Source of the DNA: Capsulimonadaceae bacterium
GTDB taxonomy: Bacteria > Armatimonadota > Armatimonadia > Armatimonadales > Capsulimonadaceae
Length of the DNA: 64,000 nucleotides
Direction: 5' to 3'
NCBI GenBank assembly: GCA_031292625.1
Contig: JARLGU010000006.1
Location: 62,001-126,000, forward strand
The translations under genes were made by a program, and so were the position numbers. Positions 53,920 to 62,887 of this stretch are shown piece after piece (position 1 is the stretch's first letter; the number at the start of each line of letters is the position of its first letter). The notes under the pieces were generated by a model. It had not been told where the DNA came from. It saw only the letters and a program-made list of their open reading frames with translations, and did not search any database.

Positions 53920-55119
53920 ATGAAGATAGCCTATTTCGATTGTTTCTCGGGGATCAGCGGCGATATGTCGCTGGCGGCGCTGTTAGCCTGCGGCGCGGAT
54001 GAAGGCTTGCTGCGCGCACGCCTCGATCAGCTTAAGCTGCCCGGCTATGAGCTCGTCGTTCGACGGGTCAAATGCGAGGGGATCGCGGCCGTCGGTGTGG
54101 ACGTCAAGCTCACAGAAACCGATCACGGGCACGGTCGTCACCTCTCGGACATTCGCAAAATGATCGAAGGAGCCAAACTGCCGGAGCGGGCCACAAGTCG
54201 TGCAATCGCCGTATTCGAGAAGCTCGCCGACGCCGAAGCGGGCATACACGGAGCGACGCGCGAAGAGATCCACTTCCACGAAGTGGGTGCAGTCGATTCC
54301 ATCGTCGACATTGTAGGCGCGTGCATTCTTTTGGACATTTTGGACATCGACGTCGTGGCGTGTTCGACTCTGCCATGGAGCACGGGCGCAATCAAGTGCC
54401 AGCATGGCGTCATGCCGGTCCCCGCTCCCGCGACCATCAAGCTGCTGGAAGGCTTCCCAATGCGGCAGACGAATATCGTCGGCGAGCTGATCACGCCAAC
54501 TGGCGCAGCGCTCCTCGCGGCGCTCGCTAGCCCTGCCGTCGCCGGCCGGCCGCCAGCGATGCGCATTGCGGGAAGCGGTTTCGGCGCGGGCAAAAAGCAG
54601 TTTGCCCCCGATACGCCCAACATTCTTCGCGTCATCCTGGGCGAAACCGAAACGGCCGCAGACCGCACACCGAGCTCCGTCGCGGTGATTGAGACGAATC
54701 TCGACGATGTCTCGCCCGAATCCTACGACCTGCTGATGCAGCGGGCGTTTAACGCGGGCGCGCTGGATGTGTTTTTCGTCCCAGCGCAAATGAAGAAGAA
54801 CCGTCCCGGCACCCTCGTCACCGTTCTGTGTCCGCCGGAGCGCGTCGACGCCATCGCGCGGCTGCTCTTCACGGAAGCAGGGACATTCGGCGTGCGCGTT
54901 CGCACGCAGGACCGCATCACGCTCACGCGGCGGTTCGAGAAGGTGGAGACGCCATTCGGCCCGATCACCCTCAAGATCGGCGCACTTGGCGGCGAGGACC
55001 TGGCGACCGCGCCCGAATACGAAGACTGCCGCGCCGCGGCGGTCACGCACGATGTCCCCCTGGCGCGCGTATACGACGCCGCGAGAGCCGCTTCCGCAAC
55101 CCTCGCGGGTAGTGGTTAG
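53920..55119 (+). CDS. larC: LarC, nickel insertion protein for the pincer cofactor
   Basis: A 399-residue LarC (CTP-dependent cyclometallase) that inserts nickel into the sulfurated pincer precursor. The N-terminal D-C-F-S-G-I-S-G-D-M (7-16) and H-F-H-E-V-G-A-V-D-S-I-V-D (~117-129) are conserved; N-L-D-D-V-S-P-E (~251) opens the C-terminal half. In L. plantarum this protein is made from larC1 and larC2 by a programmed frameshift; here it is one frame. The start is preceded by hairpin F and the gene is ended by the terminator at 55153. Confidence 0.95.
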   Translation: MKIAYFDCFSGISGDMSLAALLACGADEGLLRARLDQLKLPGYELVVRRVKCEGIAAVGVDVKLTETDHGHGRHLSDIRKMIEGAKLPERATSRAIAVFEKLADAEAGIHGATREEIHFHEVGAVDSIVDIVGACILLDILDIDVVACSTLPWSTGAIKCQHGVMPVPAPATIKLLEGFPMRQTNIVGELITPTGAALLAALASPAVAGRPPAMRIAGSGFGAGKKQFAPDTPNILRVILGETETAADRTPSSVAVIETNLDDVSPESYDLLMQRAFNAGALDVFFVPAQMKKNRPGTLVTVLCPPERVDAIARLLFTEAGTFGVRVRTQDRITLTRRFEKVETPFGPITLKIGALGGEDLATAPEYEDCRAAAVTHDVPLARVYDAARAASATLAGSG

Positions 55120-55152
55120 GAAGAGTGCGGCGATAACCCAGCGATACAAAAA

Positions 55153-55190
55153 CAGCCCCCTCCGTTGCCGGAGAGGGCCTTGTTTTTTGT
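55153..55190. terminator. Bidirectional terminator between larC and gspD
   Basis: GCCCCCTCCG (55154-55164 region) pairs with CGGAGAGGGC, followed by TTGTTTTTT on the plus strand and TGTTTTTG on the minus strand. It separates two convergent operons. Confidence 0.9.
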
Positions 55191-57809
55191 CTACTTGCCA
55201 GCAGTCGTTGGCGTCGCAGGCGATGGCGGCGCTGCGGACGTTGGTGCAGCCGGTGGCGGCGCGGCCGCAGCGGAAGCCGGCGGTGCTGGCGTTGGCGATG
55301 TTGGCGTCGCAGGCGTCGGCGTAGGCGCTGCGGGCGTTGGCGTCGCAGGCGGCGCTGGAGAAGGCGCAACGGGTCCGGGCGTTGCGGGAACCGCAGGCGC
55401 TGGCGTCGCGACGGGCGCGAGCTGCGCTTGGACGTCAGGCGACGGAGGCGACACTGCAGAGAGCGGCGACGCGGGTTTCGGCGGCTCGGGCGCATAGGGC
55501 GATCTGGTCGCGTTCAGCCCTGACGGCGGCGCGAGCTTGAGAAGATCCTGCGCGGGCTTACTGAGCTCTAGCGACGCGGCCTCGCGCAGCTTGCGAGCAT
55601 CCTCCGGATCGTTCACGACGTGCGGCGTGAGGAAGACGAGAAGTTCCGTCTTGTTCTTGTCCACGTTGTTCGACCGGAAGAGGGTTCCAATCAGCGGTAT
55701 ATCGCCTAGCACCGGCACTTTATACTTCGTCTGATTGATCGAGGTGCTGATTATGCCGCCGAGGACAATCGTCTCGCCATCCTTGACGCTGGCCGTCGTG
55801 TTCGCCTCGCGCTGGTTGACGATCGGAGCGTTCAGCGTTGTATTGTAGCTCTCGATCTCGTTGGCGGACTGGCTGATATCCATGGTCACGTAGCCGTTAG
55901 ACGTAATGCGCGGCGTAACCGTCAGCACAATGCCAACGTCCAGATAGCTGTAACTGTACGACGTGTTGCCGCTGGTATCGATCGTCGTCCCGGTTTGATA
56001 CGGAACGCTCTGGCTCACGTTGATCTGCCCGGAGGCGTTGTTCGTCGTGAAAATACGAGGCGTGCTGAGGACATTGTAGTTGGTGTCTGTTTGTATCGCC
56101 TCAAGCGCCGCGTTATATTGACCCATTGTGAGCGTATAGGACAAGCCGCCGGTCTGCGTGCCAAGGGCGCTCACCGTACTCGTAGTGCCTGTGCCGGAGA
56201 AGAACTTCTGGCCCGCGATCCGCGGAGTCGAGCCGCCGAACGCGACGCCGAAGGTATTCGCCTTGTCCAGGGTCGTCTCGACGATCAGCGTCTCGATCAT
56301 GACTTGTTGCGGCTTGACGTCGAGCTGCTGGAGCAGCCTGGTAAGGATCGGTTTATCGTCTGGCGACGAGTTAACGATGATGCTGTTCGTATCGACGTTC
56401 GGGACAAGGATGACCTCGTTCTGAAGCGATTTGACGTTAATGATGTGCCCTTGCTCATCCATGGCCGTCGTCGCGATGCTGAGCGTCGACGTACCACCCT
56501 GAGACGAGTTTGATGAGCTGCGCGTCGTCGTGCTCGTAAGGCTCGACGGAGAGCTGCTCGATCCGCTTGATGTCGTCTGCTGGATCGAGTTGCCCGACAA
56601 TGATCCGCCGGTCGCGGTACTGTTCGTCCTATTGCCAAGAGCCTGGTTCAACAAGTTGGCGACAACGTCGGCGCGGGCGTTTTGCATCAAATAGACCCAT
56701 GTTGTGCTCTGGTAAGGCGCTGGCTGGTCGAGTTGCAGAATGACCTTCGAAACGCTCGCCAGTATCTCCTCGGTCGCCGTTACGACAATCGAGTTCGAGC
56801 GTACGTCCGCGGCGACGCTTCCGCCAGTCGTGCTCGTCTGCGTGCGGTTGCCGCCGCCGAAAGGAAATCCGCCTTGAACCTGCGTCGTCCGAGTCGAACC
56901 CGTTCCCGCTCTGCCAAGAGGCTGCGTATTCGTCAGCATGTTTTGGACGACGGTTTGCACGTCCGCCGCTCTGGCAAACTGAAGCTTGAAGACGCGAGAC
57001 TGCTGGGCCTGATCGGTCAACTTGTCGACGTCGTCGATCAAGTCGGCGATGCTGTCCTGCTCCTTGATCGGCGCGTACACGATTAACGAGTTGCTGTAAT
57101 CGTCCGATGAGGCCTTAACGAGCGGCAAGGCATTCCTGCTGTTCGCGTTGTTTCCAGTGTTATTGCCAAGGAACTGGCGAGCGAGACCCGCCAAGCCAGC
57201 CAAGCCTCCAGGGCCTCCGCCTGGGCCGCCAGCGCCGCCCTGGAGGTTCAGCCCAGCGAACTGGTCTTGAGTCTGGTTTGCGTAGAGGTCGTTGATCGTC
57301 TTGGCGAGTGACGAGGCGCTCGCGTATTTGAGACGGTAGACCTTCATCTGGGCATTACTGGTTCGCGAGCCATAGCTGCCGGATGTCCCAAACTGCCGGG
57401 CCAAGCTGCTCAAATCCTGAGCGCCCTGGCTCGCCTTGATTACCAGGAAGTTGCCGGTGCGCACGATCTGATAGCTCTTTAGACCGAGCACCGTGCTGAA
57501 CATCGAAAACGCATCGTCAAGCGACTGCGGCTTCGGGCTCTGGAGCGTAATGGCCGACGTAAGCGACGGGTCCTTTACAATCGGAACGCCACTGGCGCTG
57601 CTGAACACGTGAATAATCGCCTCCGCGCTCGCATTGCGGAAATCGAGCTTAACCCTCACTTTGGGGTTTAGGTGGAAGGTCTGCCAGGGCGACGCCGTAG
57701 CAGCCGTCGAAGCCGTCGTCGATGTTCCGAAGAAATCGAACTGGGCATGGGCTGTGGAGGCGAATAGAATCACCCCTGCGATCGTAGCGATAAATCTCAA
57801 TGACTTCAT
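55191..57809 (-). CDS. gspD: Type II secretion / type IV pilus secretin
   Basis: An 872-residue outer-membrane secretin. Signal peptide ~1-23 (ends H-A-Q). N0/N1 domains (~45-130, V-K-L-D-F-R-N-A-S-A), further N domains at ~155-190, ~270-300 and ~375-400 with K-V-Y-R-L-K-Y-A and V-F-K-L-Q-F-A, then the secretin domain (~530-760, V-P-V-L-G-D-I-P-L-I-G-T-L-F). The last ~70 residues are a Pro/Ala/Thr tail absent from most secretins. The gene overlaps the upstream gspC/pilP-like gene by 4 bases. It is the last gene of the operon. Confidence 0.95.
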   Translation of the reverse strand: MKSLRFIATIAGVILFASTAHAQFDFFGTSTTASTAATASPWQTFHLNPKVRVKLDFRNASAEAIIHVFSSASGVPIVKDPSLTSAITLQSPKPQSLDDAFSMFSTVLGLKSYQIVRTGNFLVIKASQGAQDLSSLARQFGTSGSYGSRTSNAQMKVYRLKYASASSLAKTINDLYANQTQDQFAGLNLQGGAGGPGGGPGGLAGLAGLARQFLGNNTGNNANSRNALPLVKASSDDYSNSLIVYAPIKEQDSIADLIDDVDKLTDQAQQSRVFKLQFARAADVQTVVQNMLTNTQPLGRAGTGSTRTTQVQGGFPFGGGNRTQTSTTGGSVAADVRSNSIVVTATEEILASVSKVILQLDQPAPYQSTTWVYLMQNARADVVANLLNQALGNRTNSTATGGSLSGNSIQQTTSSGSSSSPSSLTSTTTRSSSNSSQGGTSTLSIATTAMDEQGHIINVKSLQNEVILVPNVDTNSIIVNSSPDDKPILTRLLQQLDVKPQQVMIETLIVETTLDKANTFGVAFGGSTPRIAGQKFFSGTGTTSTVSALGTQTGGLSYTLTMGQYNAALEAIQTDTNYNVLSTPRIFTTNNASGQINVSQSVPYQTGTTIDTSGNTSYSYSYLDVGIVLTVTPRITSNGYVTMDISQSANEIESYNTTLNAPIVNQREANTTASVKDGETIVLGGIISTSINQTKYKVPVLGDIPLIGTLFRSNNVDKNKTELLVFLTPHVVNDPEDARKLREAASLELSKPAQDLLKLAPPSGLNATRSPYAPEPPKPASPLSAVSPPSPDVQAQLAPVATPAPAVPATPGPVAPSPAPPATPTPAAPTPTPATPTSPTPAPPASAAAAPPPAAPTSAAPPSPATPTTAGK

Positions 57810-58447
57810 TGATCGTTCTGACCTTCCGTAAAGTCTCGTCCGCGCATCCTGCGTCGCAGGATCGCGTACGGACGTTGGTTGCCGCCGGTGGGCAGAGGCG
57901 GCAGCGGTTCGACTCCCGCCGCCGACGGCGTCGTCGAATTCACTCCCGCCCCGTTCGCGGATGCCTGCTTATCGGGTTGCGGCTCTGCAAATCCAAGTGT
58001 CGTTTGTTGACCGAGCGCGTTTTCAAACAGAATGCCATTGTCGGTCATCGAAAGAACCTTCAGCCCGTTCCAGCTTTGGCCCTTCTTCAGAAACACGCTC
58101 TCCTTCGTTGAGCTATTCTCGACCACGGCCGTCTGGTCGCCGTCGACTTCGTTCACTCCCGTCAGAGCCCACCCAGACTTGCCGCCCGCGATGGACGACG
58201 CCGCCTGATCGCCCTCATTAGACTGGCGGACGCCCGGAACGAATGGATCGCGCGCGCCGCCCGCATACCGAGGGAAATGGGCCTTCAAATCCTCATCCGT
58301 GAACCCGTCCTGCCTGACCGCCGCGAGTTTCGTTGAATGAACCGTACGCTTCGTAGCCGTCGGCGTCGACGGATTTAAGTAAATGTAAGCCAGACCTACG
58401 GCCAGGGCAAGTCCCGAATAGATGATCGGGCGTGAGACTTTAGGCAT
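57806..58447 (-). CDS. PilP/GspC-like inner-membrane-to-secretin connector
   Basis: A 213-residue protein with one N-terminal transmembrane helix (~7-24, I-I-Y-S-G-L-A-L-A-V-G-L-A-Y-I-Y), a periplasmic linker, then a small beta domain (~95-150, W-A-L-T-G-V-N-E-V-D-G) similar to the HR domain of GspC or PilP. ATG 58447 follows AAAGGAG. Placed between the PilO/GspM-like and secretin genes, so it should link the inner platform to GspD. Whether it is GspC or PilP is not settled. Confidence 0.75.
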   Translation of the reverse strand: MPKVSRPIIYSGLALAVGLAYIYLNPSTPTATKRTVHSTKLAAVRQDGFTDEDLKAHFPRYAGGARDPFVPGVRQSNEGDQAASSIAGGKSGWALTGVNEVDGDQTAVVENSSTKESVFLKKGQSWNGLKVLSMTDNGILFENALGQQTTLGFAEPQPDKQASANGAGVNSTTPSAAGVEPLPPLPTGGNQRPYAILRRRMRGRDFTEGQNDQ

Positions 58448-59072
58448 GGTGAGCTCCTTTCGGCGGAGCAGCCGGTTCACGAAGCCTGTTGCCTTCAGCC
58501 GCCTTACCGGTCGCAACGGCCTTCCGGGCGTCGGCATCGGCCAAAGCTTGGGTAACGAAATCGCCGGGGACGTACGCCGAGAGGCCAAGCGTCACCGTCA
58601 CATTGTTCGTCGCCTCGCCCGACGCCGACACTTGCATCGAGCGTAGGGCGATCTTGCTGCCTTTTCCATCGAGCACCCTAGCAACCTCGCGAATCTTCGG
58701 GTACGCTCCCGACAGCTGCACGGTATACGGCATCTCGACGATATCGCCTACCACGACGGAGCGCTGCGGCCGGAATGCGCTCAACTTGAGCGAGCGGCTA
58801 ACCGTCGCCTTCGTGAGCACGCCGAGCACATCGGCGGAGACAGTGTCGACGTCGCCCGTCCACAGTCTTGGCCGCGCTGCCTCCAACGCATCGCTGGAAC
58901 GATTCTTGGCGTCGACAATTTGCCACTGCATTTGCCGCCTCTTTGCGGCATGCGAGTTTGACGCCGGATTCGGCGCTAGCCAAAAGAAGGCAAGCGTCCC
59001 AATCATCAAAAGGATCGACGCCAGATTGATCGCGCTCGGCACAATCTCATCTTGTTTTTTGAAGTTGATCAT
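58440..59072 (-). CDS. PilO/GspM-like assembly protein
   Basis: A 210-residue protein with one N-terminal transmembrane helix (~14-33), a coiled region (~40-65), and a periplasmic ferredoxin-like beta domain (L-K-L-S-A-F-R-P-Q-R, ~95-170). This is the topology of PilO/GspM. It overlaps the PilP-like gene by 8 bases and the GspL-like gene by 4. It should form the inner-membrane platform with GspL. Confidence 0.8.
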   Translation of the reverse strand: MINFKKQDEIVPSAINLASILLMIGTLAFFWLAPNPASNSHAAKRRQMQWQIVDAKNRSSDALEAARPRLWTGDVDTVSADVLGVLTKATVSRSLKLSAFRPQRSVVVGDIVEMPYTVQLSGAYPKIREVARVLDGKGSKIALRSMQVSASGEATNNVTVTLGLSAYVPGDFVTQALADADARKAVATGKAAEGNRLREPAAPPKGAHHA

Positions 59073-60376
59073 TGCGTCCCTCCCGTCGCCGTGGAACTGG
59101 TGGACGAACTCAACTTCTTGCCCACTGTCTTGCGGTCTTGCGTCGGAAGCGGCAAGTTGCCAACGGCCGTCGCGCTAACGCTAAACTGCACAACCGGGAT
59201 CTTCCCGATGAGGGCGCTATTTGCGAAAACCAGCTTGACATCCCTGAAGCGCGAACTTGCGCCAAGATTGTCCACGAACTTCGCGACATCGTCCGCATTC
59301 TTCGTCGCACCGCGAATATCGAGCGGCTTGCCGCGTTCCAGCGTCAGCCCGGTAAGCCAAGCGCCAGGCGGCAGAGCATCAGTTACCAAGGCCGCAATAT
59401 CGCTCAGCGGCTGCGCGGGTTTGTATGCGCGGTCGAGCGCCGCGTCAACCGCGATGAGCTTGGCGGCATTCGTAGACTCCGTGTTGACGATAGATTGCGT
59501 CACCGTCATCTGCCTCGTAATCGCCCCCTGCGCCCTCCCCGCCTTAGTCGCCTGGTCCTGGCGTCCCGACCAAACGACCGCAAAGAGCAACAGCGCGGTC
59601 GTCAGTAGGAGGCCGGCCATCCGGTTGCGCGCATCGGCCCGCTTCTTGGCGGCATGCAATCGGTCTTCCGCCAGCTCGAAATAGAACGGCGGCGCCGTAT
59701 GCAACTGGCTGAGGGTTGTATCGAGCCCTGGTTTTGCTCCGGGCAGTTCGACGCTCCCGACGGCGATTGCGGCGATCTCGGGCGCCCTCGCGGAAGCAGC
59801 GGTTCGCTGGACCTCTCCGGCGGCGTTGGCGGATGCCGACGTAACGCGACTGGAGCGAACGATGCCATTCTGAACGACATCAAGCGCCAGACCGGCCGCC
59901 TCTCGCTCGACGACAATCGCATCCGTCAATCCGGCCCGGCTGACGACCGCGGGGGCAGCTAGCGAGATCGGAACGATTCTCGTCGCCCTCAGACCCGCCT
60001 GTTTCAGAGCCGCGCGCAAGTTGCGCAAGTCGTCGGCGCGCATTGCGGCGACCACCGTAAGACAGCCTTCGCTCGTCTGGTCCGCGGTCTGGACAAAGTC
60101 GAACGAAAGCTGATCCGCCGGCAGCGGGAAATACTGGTCGAGTTGCACGCTCAAAATTCGCTGCAGGTCTTCCTGAGCGGCCTTGGGCAACCGCGCGGAT
60201 CGCAAGAAGACTTGCGAACGGCCGATGCCGACAATGGCGCTCCGGTGACCTTCAAGGATCTCGCCGAGATCCGCCAACGACGCTCCTTGCGCAACTTTGC
60301 CTGACCCAGTATTCAGAACGCTCACCCAACCGGGCGTCCATTCAATATGAAGCGGAGTTTCAATCGGTTTGCTCAC
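59069..60376 (-). CDS. GspL-like (PilM-PilN fused) assembly protein
   Basis: A 435-residue protein. The N-terminal ~1-235 resembles the actin-like cytoplasmic domain of PilM/GspL (L-S-V-Q-L-D-Q-Y-F-P-L); one transmembrane helix lies at ~252-270; the C-terminal periplasmic domain (~290-420, L-P-P-G-A-W-L-T-G-L-T-L-E) resembles PilN. A GTG start at 60376 overlaps the gspK stop (GTGA). A longer frame upstream is not credible. This gives the GspL layout in one chain. Confidence 0.82.
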   Translation of the reverse strand: MSKPIETPLHIEWTPGWVSVLNTGSGKVAQGASLADLGEILEGHRSAIVGIGRSQVFLRSARLPKAAQEDLQRILSVQLDQYFPLPADQLSFDFVQTADQTSEGCLTVVAAMRADDLRNLRAALKQAGLRATRIVPISLAAPAVVSRAGLTDAIVVEREAAGLALDVVQNGIVRSSRVTSASANAAGEVQRTAASARAPEIAAIAVGSVELPGAKPGLDTTLSQLHTAPPFYFELAEDRLHAAKKRADARNRMAGLLLTTALLLFAVVWSGRQDQATKAGRAQGAITRQMTVTQSIVNTESTNAAKLIAVDAALDRAYKPAQPLSDIAALVTDALPPGAWLTGLTLERGKPLDIRGATKNADDVAKFVDNLGASSRFRDVKLVFANSALIGKIPVVQFSVSATAVGNLPLPTQDRKTVGKKLSSSTSSTATGGTQ

Positions 60377-61635
60377 TGGCTCTGCTCCCCGAGATCCCCG
60401 GCCTGTAGGTTTGCCGTCGGTTGGGCATCCCAGCCCCACCAGGCGGGCACGCCCGAGGTGTTTAATCTGGTTAAATTCACTACTTGCACCTTCTGGTTCT
60501 GATAGCGGATAACGGCCTCGCAGGCGACTCCATAGGTCCCGCACTCACCGTAAACGCGAGCGATCCAGGTATCGCTGCCGACCGAAAATAGATCGGCAAT
60601 TCGCGCCAACGCCGCACTCGATACTCCGTTGACCGTGGTCAGCGCTCCCAATGTGCTAAACCCGGAACTCTGCTGCTCCACGATCGATCCCGCAATGTCC
60701 TGCTGTACCGTCGGCAGAGTCAGCAGAACCCCCTCCGTCACGGTATTTAAGTTGTACTTGCCGGTCACACGAGCCGTGCTGGCCGTAAACTTCACGTTGT
60801 TCAGAAGCGCTCTCTTGTCCGCCGTCGACAGCCCCGGAACAATCAGCAAGGCCTCGAACGTGCGAAACGGAGCCCGCGCGACAATCCGGTAAGCGCTCGC
60901 GGAAGTGACGCCTGCGCGTATCAAACTCGCCGCGCTGATTGAGCGCGTAGAAACGTTGATCCGAGCCCCTCCGCTCGCGGTCGTGTTCGGCGCGCCGCTG
61001 TCTACGGTCAGGAGAGCCGCAAGCGGCAGCGAAACCCCGTTGGCGTCCGTCGGATATTGGTCCGTCGTCGGCTGAATCGGAGGCGTTTGATAAATCGTCT
61101 CAGCTGTCCAGTTCTTAACGAGCAGCAACTCATCCACGGTATCCAAATTGCCTAACTTCGCGTTGTACGGCTGGTCCAAAGCGTTGTAATAGTCATCTTT
61201 CGCACCGTCGCTCCGCGGCGTCGTTCCCGCGCTGCGCCAGTCGAGCAGGCAGTCAACCTGATCCTGATCCAACGGCAGCGTCATCAATTGCGCCTGCTGC
61301 GCCGTATTCAAATTGATCAGCGAGGCAGCGTCCACGATTTGCAAACGGAAGGTCGAGCCATCATCGAACGCAAATACATCGTCACCCGAGTTGCCAAGCT
61401 TGTACCAATCGTCGGTCTGCTGCACGACGTTAGGAGTGGCGCTCGACAAGACCGCAAGCGCCCGGGCGATCCCCGCGTCCTCCGCGAACTGAGCTCTCTG
61501 ACGGCAAAGAGTGCGTTCCGTGGTCGATAAAGACGCATGCTCGTCCGCCGCCAGGATGGCCATCAGCGCTAGAAGTCCGGCAATCGCCACCAAGGCTTGA
61601 ACCAATATGTAGCCGGCGGACCTCTTTCGCGTCAT
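60373..61635 (-). CDS. gspK: GspK-type minor pseudopilin
   Basis: A 420-residue GspK, the large minor pseudopilin at the pilus tip. The prepilin site is S-A-G-Y-I-L-V-Q-A-L (~7-16), without the usual Glu5, as in other GspK proteins. The globular part has helix-hairpin-helix segments (L-I-N-L-N-T-A-Q-Q-A-Q-L and Y-N-L-N-T-V-T-E-G). It overlaps the GspL-like gene by 4 bases and follows gspJ by 2. Confidence 0.9.
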   Translation of the reverse strand: MTRKRSAGYILVQALVAIAGLLALMAILAADEHASLSTTERTLCRQRAQFAEDAGIARALAVLSSATPNVVQQTDDWYKLGNSGDDVFAFDDGSTFRLQIVDAASLINLNTAQQAQLMTLPLDQDQVDCLLDWRSAGTTPRSDGAKDDYYNALDQPYNAKLGNLDTVDELLLVKNWTAETIYQTPPIQPTTDQYPTDANGVSLPLAALLTVDSGAPNTTASGGARINVSTRSISAASLIRAGVTSASAYRIVARAPFRTFEALLIVPGLSTADKRALLNNVKFTASTARVTGKYNLNTVTEGVLLTLPTVQQDIAGSIVEQQSSGFSTLGALTTVNGVSSAALARIADLFSVGSDTWIARVYGECGTYGVACEAVIRYQNQKVQVVNLTRLNTSGVPAWWGWDAQPTANLQAGDLGEQSQ

Positions 61636-61637
61636 TG

Positions 61638-62435
61638 CTAACTCCCCGTCGTCGTGCTCGAATATGGATCGAGCGAATTGACATCGCTGGCCGGGATCGT
61701 AACGACGAACACGTGAGTCGTTTGATCCGGATCGTCCTTGATCGTATAGCTAATCTGAACCGCCTGAGGCAGCCTCGCGACCCCGGATGTCGTGTCCCAG
61801 GCGCTCTCCCACTGGGTACCGTCGTAAAACTGAAAGCCCATCGACTCGATCGCCGGGTCCAGCACGAACTCCTTGCCTCCCTGCGTCGTGTCCGTATCGC
61901 TTGGCCGCTGTATACGCTCGAACAGGCCCGTCTTATCCCCCGAATCGCCCACCGCGGTGGTCCCGAGAGAAACCTCCGCCAGACCGCCGATCGGTCCGCG
62001 CGCGGTCTGCTGCGTCTCATAATCGTCGTCGCTGTAAAACGTTGACATTGGAATGCCGGCGCCGGTCGTCGTAAACGTCACCCTGTCGCAGCCCAGATCG
62101 GTGCTGGTCCCATTCGTCTCGCTTGTAAAATAGGTTGTCGGCCCGTTCGTGGTGTTTACCGACGCAACGGCTCGTGTTCCGGCCGTCGCAGTCGAGAGCC
62201 GCGCTCCCTCGAACAGCCGCGTCAGTTCTTCCTCCATGTGCGCCGTCGTGTCCGTCTTGGCCAGATCCTGCGTATGACGGCGGTGCATCTGAATTCCGGC
62301 CGTAAACGCATATGTGATTGCGCCTGCAAGGATCGCCGTCATCGCCAACGCCAAAATCAGCTCGACCACGGTAATGCCGGCCTCAGGCCTTCCCGCCGCT
62401 CGCCGCCGCCGCGAGGCATTCGCAACGTCCGTCAT
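61638..62435 (-). CDS. gspJ: GspJ-type minor pseudopilin
   Basis: A 265-residue pseudopilin. The cleavage site E-A-G-I-T-V-V-E-L-I-L-A-L lies at ~18-30 with Glu5. The rest is a beta-rich domain of typical GspJ size (most are near 200, so this is somewhat long). The gene overlaps gspI by 4 bases. Confidence 0.88.
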   Translation of the reverse strand: MTDVANASRRRRAAGRPEAGITVVELILALAMTAILAGAITYAFTAGIQMHRRHTQDLAKTDTTAHMEEELTRLFEGARLSTATAGTRAVASVNTTNGPTTYFTSETNGTSTDLGCDRVTFTTTGAGIPMSTFYSDDDYETQQTARGPIGGLAEVSLGTTAVGDSGDKTGLFERIQRPSDTDTTQGGKEFVLDPAIESMGFQFYDGTQWESAWDTTSGVARLPQAVQISYTIKDDPDQTTHVFVVTIPASDVNSLDPYSSTTTGS

Positions 62436-62887
62436 TGCGTCGTACCTCCCGTCCGGGCAGTGGTCGTCGAGGTGGATGTCGAGGTCAATGTACTTGACGG
62501 TATGTAGACTAGAGTCGAAACCTCCCGCGTCGCATTTCCTTGCGCAACCGTGACAACAATCTGGTCGACATTGGAAACGCTTGTCGCCTCTACATCGGCC
62601 GTCCAGTTGATGTCCTTGTATCCGCGATCGCTAAAATCGCCGGACGTGCCTTCCTGACTCGGATCGGCGAGTATGCGAAGATCGTTCACCTTTTCCGCCG
62701 CCAAACGCTGCAAGAGCACTGCCTGCCGAGCCTTTATGTCAGCCTGACTGAGCGACCGTATGCCTCCAAGCACCGCAACCACGGCTACGGCAACGAGAAC
62801 CGTCGTCACGAGCACTTCAATGATCGTAAAGCCCTGTTGGTTGCGCCGGCGCATCCGGTCTGGTTGTCCTTTCCGATCGCGCATCAT
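62432..62887 (-). CDS. gspI: GspI-type minor pseudopilin
   Basis: A 151-residue pseudopilin. Cleavage site Q-G-F-T-I-I-E-V-L-V-T-T (~17-28) with Glu5. The C-terminal ~20 residues are a Thr/Ser run. ATG 62887 overlaps the gspH stop (ATGA). Confidence 0.88.
   Translation of the reverse strand: MMRDRKGQPDRMRRRNQQGFTIIEVLVTTVLVAVAVVAVLGGIRSLSQADIKARQAVLLQRLAAEKVNDLRILADPSQEGTSGDFSDRGYKDINWTADVEATSVSNVDQIVVTVAQGNATREVSTLVYIPSSTLTSTSTSTTTARTGGTTQ

Noticed and set aside
53983-55149. Antisense frame over larC
   Set aside because: Shadow; larC is full length and ends at a terminator.
57900-57930. GGTTCGACTC stretch resembling a tRNA T-arm
   Set aside because: It lies inside the PilP/GspC-like gene and no acceptor or anticodon stem can be built around it.
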